Origin: Pseudomonadales bacterium
GTDB taxonomy: Bacteria; Pseudomonadota; Gammaproteobacteria; Pseudomonadales; Ketobacteraceae
Reading direction: 5' to 3'
Assembly: GCA_020062665.1 (NCBI GenBank)
Contig: JAGUVW010000045.1
Location: 50,479-114,478, forward strand
Length of the DNA stretch: 64,000 bases
Below are positions 24,827 to 33,849 of this stretch, one piece after another. The notes under the pieces are model-generated. The model was given only the letters and a program-made list of their open reading frames with translations, did not search any database and had not been told where the DNA came from. A program made the translations under genes and the position numbers. How positions within the stretch are numbered: the first letter of the stretch is position 1; each line of letters starts with the position of its first letter.

Positions 24827-25307
24827 GGGGGAAGCCAGGCTCCATGCACTCGCAGTAATGAATGATGATGTCCGAGGCAGGATATTCATGTTCCGACTGT
24901 ACGACGACCTTGCGATGCGTCGGAAAGAATTCATCGTAGGCGATTTCCAGTGGGTTCCAGTAGGACGGCGTCTGTAGCTCGGTCAGTTGCACGAAGGCGC
25001 GATAGGAAAACGCATCCAGCCGCGCAATCAGGTTGTAAATGCGGCGGGGATTGGCGGGGGCGGGTAGATCACGCAGTTTGCCCAACAGCTGCTGGGCAGG
25101 CTCCATGTCCAGATCAAATGGGAAATTGCAAAAGTTACGGGTGATGCGCTGCACCAGCGGTAACAGGTGTGGCACACCCAGGCGGTCAAGTTCGGTTTCA
25201 ATCATTGTCAGTCGCTGCTCCAGAAATTGCTTTGGGGTGATATAAGCCACAGTAGTGTTCCTTACGGATGTTGTCGTCAGAATTGATTCAGAAGGCTTCG
25301 GAGTCAT
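24819..25307 (-). CDS. Unrecognised protein coupled to the relaxase
   Basis: 162 residues, ATG 25307; an internal ATG at about 25205 (MIETELDRLG) is a possible alternative. Soluble, helical, with no recognised motif (FLEQRLTMIETELDRLGVPHLLPLVQRITRNFC). Overlaps the relaxase start by 8 bp, so the products are probably made together. It may be a relaxase accessory protein, an inference from position only. Confidence 0.6.
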   Translation of the reverse strand: MTPKPSESILTTTSVRNTTVAYITPKQFLEQRLTMIETELDRLGVPHLLPLVQRITRNFCNFPFDLDMEPAQQLLGKLRDLPAPANPRRIYNLIARLDAFSYRAFVQLTELQTPSYWNPLEIAYDEFFPTHRKVVVQSEHEYPASDIIIHYCECMEPGFPHA

Positions 25308-25502
25308 TTTTTAGGCAGGCGCGCCTTTTACCTTTTCCGCCTTTTTTATGTAAACCCTTAACCCTTGTTCAGTTTAACCCCTTAATTATTTAGCCGTTAA
25401 GCCTTTCCGTGCCGCCCGTCTATTCAAAGGCGGCACCCTTTTGGGTAGGCGCCCTTACCCCTGAGGCCCTTTCTGCCTTTTGCCAAAGAGGCTTGTCTGG
25501 TG
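25308..25502. other. Pyrimidine-rich intergenic region, candidate oriT location
   Basis: The gap between the divergent relaxase operon (-) and the transfer operon (+) is rich in CCTTTT/CCCTTA/CCGCC units and has the short inverted pair GGCGCGCC. No gene fits. A region beside a MobH relaxase and between divergent transfer operons is a plausible oriT, but no nic consensus is known well enough to mark it. Confidence 0.3.
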
Positions 25503-25550
25503 CTGGTTAAATAAAGCTCACGAAGCTAACTGAACCATTTCGCACGACAG
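25503..25550 (+). repeat. 48-bp transfer-operon element, copy A
   Basis: Begins CTGGTTAAATAAAG and ends CCATTTCGCACGACAG. Identical over all 48 bp to the copy at 37861 and 43/48 to the one at 32236. It ends 48 bp before the start codon of the first transfer gene. Candidate activator-binding site and promoter for the first transfer block. Confidence 0.85.
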
Positions 25551-25597
25551 GGTATTGGCCCTTCGGTACGGTGCCTTCACACAACGGAGGTTCTGTC

Positions 25598-26041
25598 ATG
25601 CATGTCATTCGATCCCTATTTATTTGCACCAGTCTGCTTGTTTCTGGCGTACTCGCTGCACCCGCTCAAGCACAGACCCAGAGTTACGCCGTCATCACCC
25701 CGACGGCAACGGCTGATCAGCGTGATCTGTTGGCAGTGGTGGTAAGCCTGAAGTTCCCGCCCACTGTCACCACCGTGGGAGAGGCGCTGACGACACTCCT
25801 GGAGCGCTCTGGCTACCGCCTCGCCTACGGCGACAATACAGACCCGCAGCTGCCGACCCTGATGCACTTGCCGCTACCCCAGGTACATCGCGCACTGGGG
25901 CCAATTCGTTTACGGGATGCGTTGCAAGCCCTGGCGGGCGGTGCCTGGATTCTGGTGGAAGATCCGGTGAATCGGTTGGTCAGCTTTGATCTGGACGCCC
26001 GCTTTCGTGGGGCTGCGAAGGCAGCCGGGGAGGGCGTATGA
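25598..26041 (+). CDS. PilL-like protein (TIGR03748 type) of the ICE
   Basis: 147 residues from ATG 25598, with GGAGG 7 bases upstream; the open frame begins at GTG 25571. Signal peptide to about residue 24 (APAQA). The mature part has VVVSLKFPPTVTTVGEALTTLLERSGYRLAYGD and RDALQALAGGAWILVEDPVNRLVSFDLD, the pattern of the PilL/TcpQ-like proteins that begin transfer operons of this ICE family. Likely periplasmic or envelope-associated. First gene after the 48-bp element A; 4-bp overlap with the next gene. Confidence 0.75.
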   Translation: MHVIRSLFICTSLLVSGVLAAPAQAQTQSYAVITPTATADQRDLLAVVVSLKFPPTVTTVGEALTTLLERSGYRLAYGDNTDPQLPTLMHLPLPQVHRALGPIRLRDALQALAGGAWILVEDPVNRLVSFDLDARFRGAAKAAGEGV

Positions 26042-27063
26042 CGCGCGCAGCGGCCAACTTGAGAATGGTAGAGGCAGACGAGAACGCTGCCGGTCAACCG
26101 GATGAGCGGCAGGAACCTTCACTGACTTTTGATCCAGACCTAGATCTGGGGGGTATCCGTCCCGAAGACGAGCAGGCGGATGGGCCACAGTCAACCCGTG
26201 CGACAGAGCCCCGCCGGGGCGGAAAGCTGTCCGGGCTGTTTCGTGCAGTGCTGTATGTGTTCGGGGTCTTGCTGATTTTGCTGGTGGCCCTGGTGATGTA
26301 TCTGCGCGGCAGTCAAGACCCCTCATCGGCCCCCCTCGTAACGGCCAGTGTACCCGTGCTGGAAAGTGCGTTGGCGGGAGCCGGTCAGGTTAAGCGAGAT
26401 GACCAGCACACAACCGCCATTCAGGCAGAAAACCAGGAGGTGGCGATAGTGCCACAGGAACCGTCCGTAGAGCCCCCCGTGACGGTTCCTGTGGCAGCCG
26501 ATCTTGTGACGGCCACGGCGACTGACAGTGCACTCAACTCGTCCACCTCCGTGCTGGAATCGCCAAGCACGATCATTACAGAAATGCAGCAGATGCTGAG
26601 TGAACATCGACAACTGATTCATGAACAGCTGGAGCAGAACAAGCAATTCCAGGCGGAGTTACAGGATATTCGAACTTCCAGTGAGGTGACGAGCTTGCGG
26701 GTTGATTCACTTGCGGCGGATCTCGCTCAGGTGCGTCACTCGCTGGAAGACCTCACTGCCCGTGAAGCCAAAAAGGTCGCCACGCTGCAGCGGCAGCTCG
26801 CGGTGAAAAATGAGCAGGCACGGCAGATAGAACGTCAGCGGGAAGCGCAACGCCGGGAGCCACCACCGTTTCGTGTGCTCTCGGTAACGCTGTGGGGGGC
26901 TGACTACCTGGCCACATTGACACTGAATTCCGGGCAACAGCGGGATGTAACCGTCGGGGAATTGCTGGAGGGCTGGAAGATCGACTCCATCTCTGCTACG
27001 GGCATTTCCGTCACACGTCTGCGTGATGGCGCCAAGCTGAGTCTGGCGGCAGGGGTGCTGTAA
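26038..27063 (+). CDS. Inner-membrane coiled-coil transfer protein
   Basis: 341 residues. A cytoplasmic N-terminal segment (1-65), one span at about 70-90 (VLYVFGVLLILLVALVMYL), then a periplasmic region with a coiled coil at about 180-275 (MQQMLSEHRQLIHEQLEQNKQFQAEL; KVATLQRQLAVKNEQARQI) and a small C-terminal beta domain (FRVLSVTLWGADYLATLTLNSGQQ...GWKIDSISATGISVTRL), similar in layout to PilP/TraP-like envelope proteins. ATGA overlap upstream, one-base overlap downstream, so tightly coupled. Likely a structural part of the ICE's transfer or pilus apparatus. Confidence 0.65.
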   Translation: MTRAAANLRMVEADENAAGQPDERQEPSLTFDPDLDLGGIRPEDEQADGPQSTRATEPRRGGKLSGLFRAVLYVFGVLLILLVALVMYLRGSQDPSSAPLVTASVPVLESALAGAGQVKRDDQHTTAIQAENQEVAIVPQEPSVEPPVTVPVAADLVTATATDSALNSSTSVLESPSTIITEMQQMLSEHRQLIHEQLEQNKQFQAELQDIRTSSEVTSLRVDSLAADLAQVRHSLEDLTAREAKKVATLQRQLAVKNEQARQIERQREAQRREPPPFRVLSVTLWGADYLATLTLNSGQQRDVTVGELLEGWKIDSISATGISVTRLRDGAKLSLAAGVL

Positions 27064-27338
27064 TGATGCGAATGACATTTCAAGGTTTTCTAACGGTGGT
27101 AGCACTGATGGGCAGCATGCTGCTGGGGGGATGCGCAACGCCCCACCGTGCTGCCGTTATGGCTCAGCCGGTCACGTGTGCCGTTCATCACCGCGACCTG
27201 ACACAGCGTTGGGTCGCAGCAGATTATCGCTGTGCAGAGCCGACCCAAGCGTTGGCACCGCCACGTGTCCGCACGTTGCAGGCCACCGCTGTCGATCCGC
27301 AGCGGCTGCAGGCGGGAGGATGGCATGGCGCACGCTGA
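27063..27338 (+). CDS. Small lipoprotein of the transfer operon
   Basis: 91 residues. Signal with lipobox LLGGC at about residues 21-25, then a short mature part (CATPHRAAVMAQPVTCAVHHRD...) containing two further cysteines. Starts at a TAATG junction with the previous gene and overlaps the next gene. No family named with certainty; position suggests an outer-membrane lipoprotein of the transfer apparatus. Confidence 0.6.
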   Translation: MMRMTFQGFLTVVALMGSMLLGGCATPHRAAVMAQPVTCAVHHRDLTQRWVAADYRCAEPTQALAPPRVRTLQATAVDPQRLQAGGWHGAR

Positions 27339-28134
27339 TACCGTCTTGCGGTGGCTCGCCTGTGCGGGTCTTTGTTGGTTACCGATGTGCGTGATGGCGG
27401 TGGAGCGGCAGGATGTGCATGTACAGGCATCGGATAAACGTACCCAGCACGTTGGCTCGGCCCATTTGGCGCCTTGGGACAGCCTTTCGCCCGACATGGC
27501 GGCACGCGAATGGCAGCTGACAGTGTCAGAGTGGACGCACTACCGTGAACTGATGCAGGGGCGTGCACGCTATTTTGCCGCTGACATGCCGCCACTCATG
27601 GTATTGGCCATGTATGCGGAGAACGAACAGACACGGGAACGTTACGCCGAAATGCTGGCGCAGTATGAGCGGGACAAGGCTGATCGAATCCTGAAAGTAC
27701 AGCGGGCCTATGATGCCGCCATGAAGCGCCTGTATCCGAATGAAAAGATCATCGATCTGGATTTACTGCGTCAGCAAGGGATGTTGCCTGCGACATCCTC
27801 CGCGCTACCCGGAGTCACACCACCCTCACCGGACAGTCGAATCCCCCGTTTCGGAGACACGTTGGTGCTGTTTGCGTCGTCAGAGTGCACCGATTGCGCG
27901 GACAAGATTCGTTCTTTGGTGAGTCGATTCTCGATTGCTCCGCTGGAAGTCTACTTTGCAGGTGATTCGGCTGTGTTCAAGCATTGGCTGCAGCAATCGA
28001 AATTGCAGCCAGACTGGCTCAAGCAGCACGGCGTCACGTTTGCCCAGGACGAAGGCCAGTCGCAGCAGTATCAGGCTGCACCGGGCACTGTGTTCATCGT
28101 GCGCGATCACGCACTGCTGGAAATGATGCTGTGA
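27325..28134 (+). CDS. TIGR03759-family ICE protein (PFL_4693 type)
   Basis: 269 residues from ATG 27325, with GGAGGA about 5 bases upstream and a 14-bp overlap with the lipoprotein gene. Signal peptide to about residue 25. Family signature: WQLTVSEWTHYRELMQG, MPPLMVLAMYAENEQTRERYAEMLAQYERDKADRILKVQRAYDAAMKRLYP. A CxxC (SECTDC) in a thioredoxin-like second half (TLVLFASSECTDCADKI) suggests a periplasmic disulfide or scaffold role. Conserved in PFGI-1 transfer operons. Confidence 0.85.
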   Translation: MAHADTVLRWLACAGLCWLPMCVMAVERQDVHVQASDKRTQHVGSAHLAPWDSLSPDMAAREWQLTVSEWTHYRELMQGRARYFAADMPPLMVLAMYAENEQTRERYAEMLAQYERDKADRILKVQRAYDAAMKRLYPNEKIIDLDLLRQQGMLPATSSALPGVTPPSPDSRIPRFGDTLVLFASSECTDCADKIRSLVSRFSIAPLEVYFAGDSAVFKHWLQQSKLQPDWLKQHGVTFAQDEGQSQQYQAAPGTVFIVRDHALLEMML

Positions 28135-28135
28135 C

Positions 28136-28675
28136 ATGAAGGCTTTAATCGTATCCGTTGCAACAGCCGCTTTACTGGTGTGTACCTGCACTGCAAGGGC
28201 CAATGTGCCTACTGCCTATGAAGCCATCGCGCAGCAATTTGGTGTGCCCGCTGATGTGCTGTATGCCATCGCCCTCACGGAATCCCGCATGCAAGTCGGC
28301 AGAAACCTGACACGTCCGTGGCCGTGGACTGCAAATGTGGAAGGCAAGCCTTATCGGTTCAACACGCGCGCGGAGCTTACGGCCTTTTTGCGCCAGCAAT
28401 TGCAGCAAGGCAATTCACGCTTTGATGTGGGGTTAATGCAGATTTCATGGCGACACCACGGTAAGCGGTTTACGCGCCTGGAAGATGCCATTGACCCCAT
28501 CACTAATGTGCAGGCTGGGGCCGATTATCTGCGCTATCTGCTCAAAAAAACGGGTTCCCTTGAAAAGGCTATTGGTATGTATCACACCGGTGAGGCAGGG
28601 CCAGTACCCAGGCAGAAATTCTATCGACAACTGGTTTTGAAAGCATTGGAAGAAATTCACCGGGGAGAGGTGTGA
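28136..28675 (+). CDS. Lytic transglycosylase (VirB1-like)
   Basis: 179 residues, signal peptide to about residue 22. SLT fold: catalytic glutamate in ALTESRM (about residue 47), FDVGLMQISWRHHGKR (GLMQI motif), NVQAGADYLRYLL, and IGMYHTG near the end. Cleaves peptidoglycan so that the mating channel can cross the cell wall. Placed between two conserved ICE proteins with 1-2 bp gaps. Confidence 0.92.
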   Translation: MKALIVSVATAALLVCTCTARANVPTAYEAIAQQFGVPADVLYAIALTESRMQVGRNLTRPWPWTANVEGKPYRFNTRAELTAFLRQQLQQGNSRFDVGLMQISWRHHGKRFTRLEDAIDPITNVQAGADYLRYLLKKTGSLEKAIGMYHTGEAGPVPRQKFYRQLVLKALEEIHRGEV

Positions 28676-28676
28676 T

Positions 28677-29243
28677 ATGTCCACTCTACAGATTCTGAAA
28701 ATGATGGCTACTGCACTGACGGTTTTCACTGCTGTTCCTATTGGGGCTGCACCCGTTGTCATTTACGACGCCGGTGAAAAGAGTACGCAGTCCATGCAGA
28801 CCTACTTACGTGTGTTGCACAAACCCGCGCAGTTCGTGCTGCCGGATGATCCGGAAACACGCGCCCGTATCCAGCAGGACTTGCTGGATCGTGCCAAGGC
28901 ACACGGTGGTTATGGCGGTGTGCGTGTGCCGATTCGTACCCGCTCCCTGACACCGCAGCGAATCGCGTCGGAAGATGCCTATTTCCCTAACTTGTCGATC
29001 CCGCTGTTTATCGTCGGTGCTGATCCGGTATCCCTGACCTGGTTAAAGCAGTGGCGCGAAGCATTGCTGAAAGTGGGCGCAGTGGGCTGGGTAGTGCAAG
29101 CCGAAAACGCCGAAGAATTACGGGCAGTCGCAGAGGCCGGGGCGGGGCTGCGTTTCATGGCCATGCCCGGCGATGCATTGACGGACATTTTTGGTGTGAA
29201 CGCATACCCCGTGTTGATTTCCGAACGCGCTATTGAGCAATAG
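28677..29243 (+). CDS. TIGR03765-family ICE protein (PFL_4695 type)
   Basis: 188 residues. Signal peptide to about residue 23. Family pattern: VIYDAGEKSTQSMQTYLRVL, IRTRSLTPQR (SLTPQ motif), IPLFIVGADPVSLTWLKQWREAL, GAVGWVVQAENAEELRAVAEAGAGL. Periplasmic, role unknown; conserved directly before traD in this ICE type. Gap of 33 bp to traD with a ribosome site (GCAGGAG). Confidence 0.85.
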   Translation: MSTLQILKMMATALTVFTAVPIGAAPVVIYDAGEKSTQSMQTYLRVLHKPAQFVLPDDPETRARIQQDLLDRAKAHGGYGGVRVPIRTRSLTPQRIASEDAYFPNLSIPLFIVGADPVSLTWLKQWREALLKVGAVGWVVQAENAEELRAVAEAGAGLRFMAMPGDALTDIFGVNAYPVLISERAIEQ

Positions 29244-29276
29244 CGTAAGAAACACTGTTAATGCAGGAGAATTGTT

Positions 29277-31409
29277 ATGGCCAACCGAATGGAAGGATTG
29301 TTGCGCCCGCCTATCGAGTATGCCTCAGCAGCTGGTTACGCGCTGGTGGCGGGCATCATGGTGGCGGCCCCTATGTACCTGATGATGACGCCTACGGTGG
29401 CGGCGGTGACGGGGAGTGGTTTGATGATACTGGCCATCAAGCGTTTTCGGTCTGCTTGGCGTGTCCGACGCTACCAGAAGGGGTTGCGCCAGTTACCGTA
29501 CTGGGCCATTCGGTTTGCGTCGTTACCCAAGAGCAAGGAGCGTCTGTTTTTGGGCAAGGGCTTCGAATGGGAGCCCAAACACACCCAACGCTTGCACGAT
29601 TGCGAGCAGCCAGGCGCTGATCGGTATCTGAAACCAACAGCCCTCTACAATGCTGCGCGCTGGATAGAGTTGCAGGCCGAGTATCAGCCGATTTTTCGTC
29701 AAATTGCGAAGCTGACATCAAGCGCTTCCCGCTGGAACCCTGTTGCACCGATTGCGGATGTGGGCGGCAACCCGGCCATCCACGGTGTGGGATTGCTGGA
29801 GCATGAGCGGGACATCTTTATGAAACTCGCTGATCGAGTCGGGCATATGCTGGTGCTGGGCACCACCCGCGTTGGCAAAACCCGGCTGGCGGAACTCATC
29901 ATCGCACAGGATATTGCACGGGGCGACGTGGTGATCGTGTTTGATCCCAAGGGCGACGCCGATCTGATGAAGCGTGTCTACCGGGAAGCGAAGCGAGCCG
30001 GTCGTCTGGATCAGCTCTACATCTTTCACCTGGGTTATCCAGAATTCTCTGCCCGGTACAACCCGGTGGGTCAGTTCACCCGCATTACCGAGGTGGCGTC
30101 CCGTATCGCGGGTCAGATGCCCGGTGACGGCCAATCGCAAGCCTTCCGCGAATTCGTCTGGCGCTACGTCAACGTGATTTCGTCTTGCCGAAATGCATTG
30201 GGTGAGCGTCCTGGTATCGAGCAGATCAAGTACGACGCTGAGAACCTGGAACCGCTGGTGATCGAATACCTGGAATTCGTCTTTACGCGCGAATGTCCTA
30301 CCGATGGACCGCTGGGGGAGTGGCGCAAAACCATTGCCAAATGGGAACCGCTGTTCAACGATCCAGATGCGAAAGACTTTCGCAAGCCGAGGCATATGAC
30401 GGATCGCAGTAATCGTGCCATGGCACTTTGTAAGTTCTACAAGGACCACAAAGCCAAACATCGAAATCTGGAAGACACCTGCGCCGAATCACTGATCACA
30501 ACATTCTTTTACGACGCGGCCAAGTTCAATATGCTGGTGGCGTCATTGATGCCGCTGCTGGAAAAACTGTGCACCGGCAAATGCGCGGAGTTGATCAGTC
30601 CGGACTACCTGGATGGAGATCGAAATCGCCCCATCTTTACCTGGTCTGAGGTGATCCGGACTGGTGGCATTGTGTACGTGGGATTGGATGCGCTGTCCGA
30701 TCCGGAAGTCGCGGCGGCGGTCGGAAACTCGATGTTTGCCGACCTGACGTCAGGATCAGGTTTGATCTACAAGCACGGTGTGGATCTCGGCTTGCCATTC
30801 TCCACCGGTGGCCGTCGTGTGTATATTCATGCAGACGAGTTCAATGAGCTGATTGGTAAAGAATTCATTCCACTGCTGAACAAGGCGGGTGGATCGGGTT
30901 ACGCGGTAACGGCCTACACCCAGACCTGGTCGGATGTGATTGCCCGTCTGGGGAATCAGGCACAGGCCGGGCAGGTGGCCGGTAACCTGAATACCCTGAT
31001 CATGTTGCGGACACTGGAATATGCCACCATTGAGATGTTGACCAAGCGATTGCGTCAGGTGGACGTGTCTCACGCCATGGATGTCTCCGGTGCTTCTGAT
31101 GTCAGTGATCCTGATGCCAATACCTCCTTCACTTCTCGCACTGAACAGCGCGTTACTTCTCAGCGCATCGATCGGATTCACCCCAATGATGTGACACAGC
31201 TGCCCAAAGGTCAGGCGTTTTCCCTCACCGATGGCGGCAAGCTATCGAAAATTCGCTTGCCCATGCCGGACAAAGCGGATTTGGCGGATCTGCCGCCCAC
31301 TCTGCAGGACATGGCCAGTGATATGGCAACTCGCTACAAGTCCGATGCCAACTGGTACCACTTCCAGCCTTGCTTTGATGTACCGGAGGCATTCAATGGC
31401 CTCAACTAA
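29277..31409 (+). CDS. traD: TraD-type coupling protein
   Basis: 710 residues. Two N-terminal membrane spans (about 18-58), then the RecA-like ATPase: Walker A GTTRVGKT at 195-202, Walker B region VVIVFDPKGD at 218-227, and later YIHADEFNEL. Couples the relaxase-DNA complex to the secretion channel and drives DNA export. Length and layout are those of the SXT/PFGI-1 TraD family. It overlaps the following membrane-protein gene by 14 bp. Confidence 0.95.
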   Translation: MANRMEGLLRPPIEYASAAGYALVAGIMVAAPMYLMMTPTVAAVTGSGLMILAIKRFRSAWRVRRYQKGLRQLPYWAIRFASLPKSKERLFLGKGFEWEPKHTQRLHDCEQPGADRYLKPTALYNAARWIELQAEYQPIFRQIAKLTSSASRWNPVAPIADVGGNPAIHGVGLLEHERDIFMKLADRVGHMLVLGTTRVGKTRLAELIIAQDIARGDVVIVFDPKGDADLMKRVYREAKRAGRLDQLYIFHLGYPEFSARYNPVGQFTRITEVASRIAGQMPGDGQSQAFREFVWRYVNVISSCRNALGERPGIEQIKYDAENLEPLVIEYLEFVFTRECPTDGPLGEWRKTIAKWEPLFNDPDAKDFRKPRHMTDRSNRAMALCKFYKDHKAKHRNLEDTCAESLITTFFYDAAKFNMLVASLMPLLEKLCTGKCAELISPDYLDGDRNRPIFTWSEVIRTGGIVYVGLDALSDPEVAAAVGNSMFADLTSGSGLIYKHGVDLGLPFSTGGRRVYIHADEFNELIGKEFIPLLNKAGGSGYAVTAYTQTWSDVIARLGNQAQAGQVAGNLNTLIMLRTLEYATIEMLTKRLRQVDVSHAMDVSGASDVSDPDANTSFTSRTEQRVTSQRIDRIHPNDVTQLPKGQAFSLTDGGKLSKIRLPMPDKADLADLPPTLQDMASDMATRYKSDANWYHFQPCFDVPEAFNGLN

Positions 31410-32202
31410 CGCGGCTACACAGGCACCGACGGCACCGCAGCCTTGGCACTTGCGATTGCTCTGGTCGCCTCTGGCGTTGATGGGCATGTTGTTTGGCGCA
31501 CTGATGTCAGCCGTGGTGATCGAATGGGTAGGCATGGCGACGGGCTTTTGGGACGAGCCTGGGGCAGAACATGCGCGGCAGACGCTGGTTCAGGACATTA
31601 CCTATTTGAATGCCGATTTTACCCGGTCGGTGTTGGGTGTATCACCGGTGGAGCTGGCTGCACGGGCGGCGCAGTCTGTTTCCCAGTCGGTGGCTGACAC
31701 GGTGGAGCGGTTGCAGCTGCAGCAGATCTATCAGCAGTTGAAAACCGAAGGGAGTGGGTTTTTCTCGAAGATCGTCAAATGGCCAGGGTTGCCGGGACAG
31801 CACCCGGAGTCGGCCCGTATTCCGCCTGATTTCCCCGTCAATGCTGATGCTGCACTGGCCACCTTCCTGACCTACCTGGATGCAGGTTTGTATTCCGTGC
31901 AGACCGTCGTCGTCAGGGTTGTGGTCGCCTTGCTGACCTTACCTGCCTATCTGCTGATCGGTTTTGCGTGCCTGCTCGATGGCGTGGTGGCGCGTGATAT
32001 TCGTAAGTTCACGGCGGCCAACGAATCGGCCTTTGCCTATCACCGTTATCGGCCCTGGGCTAGGCGCTTCTTTGTGGCGGGCTGGTACCTGTATATCGCC
32101 TGGCCAGGGCCAATCCATCCCAATGTTGTCTTCGTTCCCAGTGCGCTGCTCTGCGGGTTGGCCATTTTTAACGTCGGCAAGTGGTTCAAGAAATTTTTCT
32201 GA
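31396..32202 (+). CDS. TIGR03747-family ICE membrane protein
   Basis: 268 residues from ATG 31396, with CGGAGG upstream; the frame is open further left only because it lies inside traD. One span at about 25-47 (LMGMLFGALMSAVVIEWVGMA), a periplasmic part, and more spans in the second half (VVVALLTLPAYLLIGFACLL; FFVAGWYLYIAW; FVPSALLCGLAIFNV). Standard neighbour of traD in this family. Last gene of transfer block 1. Confidence 0.8.
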   Translation: MASTNAATQAPTAPQPWHLRLLWSPLALMGMLFGALMSAVVIEWVGMATGFWDEPGAEHARQTLVQDITYLNADFTRSVLGVSPVELAARAAQSVSQSVADTVERLQLQQIYQQLKTEGSGFFSKIVKWPGLPGQHPESARIPPDFPVNADAALATFLTYLDAGLYSVQTVVVRVVVALLTLPAYLLIGFACLLDGVVARDIRKFTAANESAFAYHRYRPWARRFFVAGWYLYIAWPGPIHPNVVFVPSALLCGLAIFNVGKWFKKFF

Positions 32203-32235
32203 CGTGACTGTAGAGAGGGAAACCGGGGGCTTGGG

Positions 32236-32283
32236 CTGGTTAATTAAAGACCACGAAGCCATCTGAACCATTTCGCACGACAG
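32236..32283 (+). repeat. 48-bp transfer-operon element, copy B
   Basis: Same length as copies A and C with five substitutions, all in the left half; the right part (CTGAACCATTTCGCACGACAG, positions 32263-32283) is unchanged. It lies 86 bp before the RAQPRD gene, the first gene of transfer block 2. Confidence 0.85.
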
Positions 32284-32369
32284 GAATTAAAAAAAAGTAG
32301 ACAAATGCACTGCATCGAAACGCCCCCAAAAAAGCGGCAGCGCGATGCGGCATGACCAGGGAGATACCT

Positions 32370-32729
32370 ATGAGACCGCTAATCCACCAGAAACACCGAA
32401 TAAATCGACGTTCACGTCTGTTAGTGATGCTGGCGCTGATCAGTAGCGCGTTTGCGTTGCCTGTCAACGCGGACAACTCGGCGCCACTGGCCGTTTCAGC
32501 CACCGAATTGGAACGGGTGCGTCTGGCCGAAATCGTGCGCGGGATTGATCAACTGATGGCGCAGGTCGATCAGGCCTCGCGCACCGGCGCCAGCGGTCGG
32601 GTGCAGTTCAACTATGACGCGCTGCGCCGTGACTTGCTTGGGCGACGTGAACTGATCCAGCGCTACATCAATGGCAGTTGGGACGTGCCTCGGGACATGG
32701 CACCGATGGCATCGACCTATAACCGATAA
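32370..32729 (+). CDS. RAQPRD-family ICE protein
   Basis: 119 residues from ATG 32370 (GGGAG 7 bases upstream; an ATG at 32352 is not supported). Signal peptide to about residue 34. Conserved layout of the family: ELERVRLAEIVRGIDQLMAQVDQA, VQFNYDALRRDLLGRRELIQRYIN. Small periplasmic protein found at the head of the pilin-like genes; role unknown. First gene after element B. Confidence 0.8.
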   Translation: MRPLIHQKHRINRRSRLLVMLALISSAFALPVNADNSAPLAVSATELERVRLAEIVRGIDQLMAQVDQASRTGASGRVQFNYDALRRDLLGRRELIQRYINGSWDVPRDMAPMASTYNR

Positions 32730-32747
32730 ATACAAGGAAACCGAGGC

Positions 32748-33014
32748 ATGGGCGGGTGTGAAGTCACCTACGGCAGCGCGGGTCTCAGGGCCATGCTGGA
32801 AGCATTTCAGCGCGGAAGCGGGCTGTGTGGTAGCCGCATGGCTTATCTGCTGGATACCTTGGCCATCGTCAGCGTCATGCTGCTGACTGCCTTGTTTCTT
32901 TACGGACAATACCGCTTGTGGCGCGCAGATTCTGACAACGGCGATATGGTACTCATGAACTGCGCATGGGCACTGGGCTTCTCCGGTTTGTTTGTCGCGA
33001 TTCTGCTGTCATGA
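32748..33014 (+). CDS. TIGR03758-family ICE membrane protein
   Basis: 88 residues. N-terminal soluble part (FQRGSGL) followed by two membrane spans (about 31-53 and 67-87). Conserved between RAQPRD and the pilin-like gene in PFGI-1 transfer operons (PFL_4701 type). Role unknown. Confidence 0.8.
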   Translation: MGGCEVTYGSAGLRAMLEAFQRGSGLCGSRMAYLLDTLAIVSVMLLTALFLYGQYRLWRADSDNGDMVLMNCAWALGFSGLFVAILLS

Positions 33015-33067
33015 GCGCTATTTGCAACACCTACTACCACAACCACAACTGATGAAAGGAAGAAGAC

Positions 33068-33472
33068 ATGAAAACAACGCGTTCACTGATCAACAACGGT
33101 GCCACTCTGAAACTCATGCTGGCCGCCACTTGCTTTGCCCTGGGATCAACGGAAGCGTTAGCGGTGCTTCCGGCTGATCCAGGAGCCCTGTTGCCGGACT
33201 CTATTGGTGATGATGCAGATGGCTTTACCGCTGGTGCGAACCTGATCGAAATGATCCTGCAAATTGCCGCTATTGCAATCGGTGCAGTGATGTCATTTGG
33301 GGCGGGGTACAAAATGTACAACGCATTTGCGGATAAGAAGGCTAATGAAGACAATTCCAATTTTGCAGGCACCATCTTTGGTGGGCTGCTGGTGGTCGCC
33401 ATCGGCATTGGTTTGGCGATTGGTGGCTTTACCTATGCAGACGGTATGGCTGCTCTGGTACTGGGCGCCTAA
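33068..33472 (+). CDS. TIGR03745-family pilin-like membrane protein
   Basis: 134 residues from ATG 33068, with GGAAG upstream. Long signal region ending about residue 33 (EALA), then two hydrophobic helices (about 55-80: MILQIAAIAIGAVMSFGAGYKM; about 95-118) joined by a polar loop (FADKKANEDNS), the layout of VirB2/TraA-type pilins. Probable subunit of the conjugative pilus; the family is conserved at this position. Confidence 0.8.
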   Translation: MKTTRSLINNGATLKLMLAATCFALGSTEALAVLPADPGALLPDSIGDDADGFTAGANLIEMILQIAAIAIGAVMSFGAGYKMYNAFADKKANEDNSNFAGTIFGGLLVVAIGIGLAIGGFTYADGMAALVLGA

Positions 33473-33492
33473 ACCAGGAGTGCAGCGGCGAT

Positions 33493-33849
33493 ATGAGCAG
33501 TTCAGGATTGGATCGTGTAAATGAGCAGCCCCCGGTATTGCTGGGGCTGTCTCAATCCGAATTGAATGGTGCGCTATTGATCGGATTTGTAGCAACACCA
33601 GTGCTGTTGGCATTGCTATTTGCCTTGATCTGGATCTGGTGGATCGGGCTCGTGATCAGTCCCTTTGTGGGACTGTTCGTCGTGCGCTCCGTCGCGTCTG
33701 TGCTATGTCGCCTCAAGATCGGAAAACCTGAGAACTATTATCCGCTCCTGGTAAAACAACGACTGGCGGCGCTGATGGGCGCTGCCTCTATGCAACACGA
33801 TGGGCCGTGGGCCGTCATTCGCCGCAGCCGTTTCGAAGGAAAACCCTGA
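33493..33849 (+). CDS. TIGR03750-family (VirB3-like) transfer protein
   Basis: 118 residues. Soluble N-terminus (residues 1-27), two close spans (about 31-75), and a short polar C-terminus. The size and layout match VirB3/TraL-like proteins, and it directly follows the pilin-like gene as expected. Its stop codon overlaps the next start (TGATG). Confidence 0.8.
   Translation: MSSSGLDRVNEQPPVLLGLSQSELNGALLIGFVATPVLLALLFALIWIWWIGLVISPFVGLFVVRSVASVLCRLKIGKPENYYPLLVKQRLAALMGAASMQHDGPWAVIRRSRFEGKP

Noticed and set aside
29718..30461. 247-codon minus-strand frame inside traD
   Set aside because: Antisense shadow of a well-supported coupling protein.
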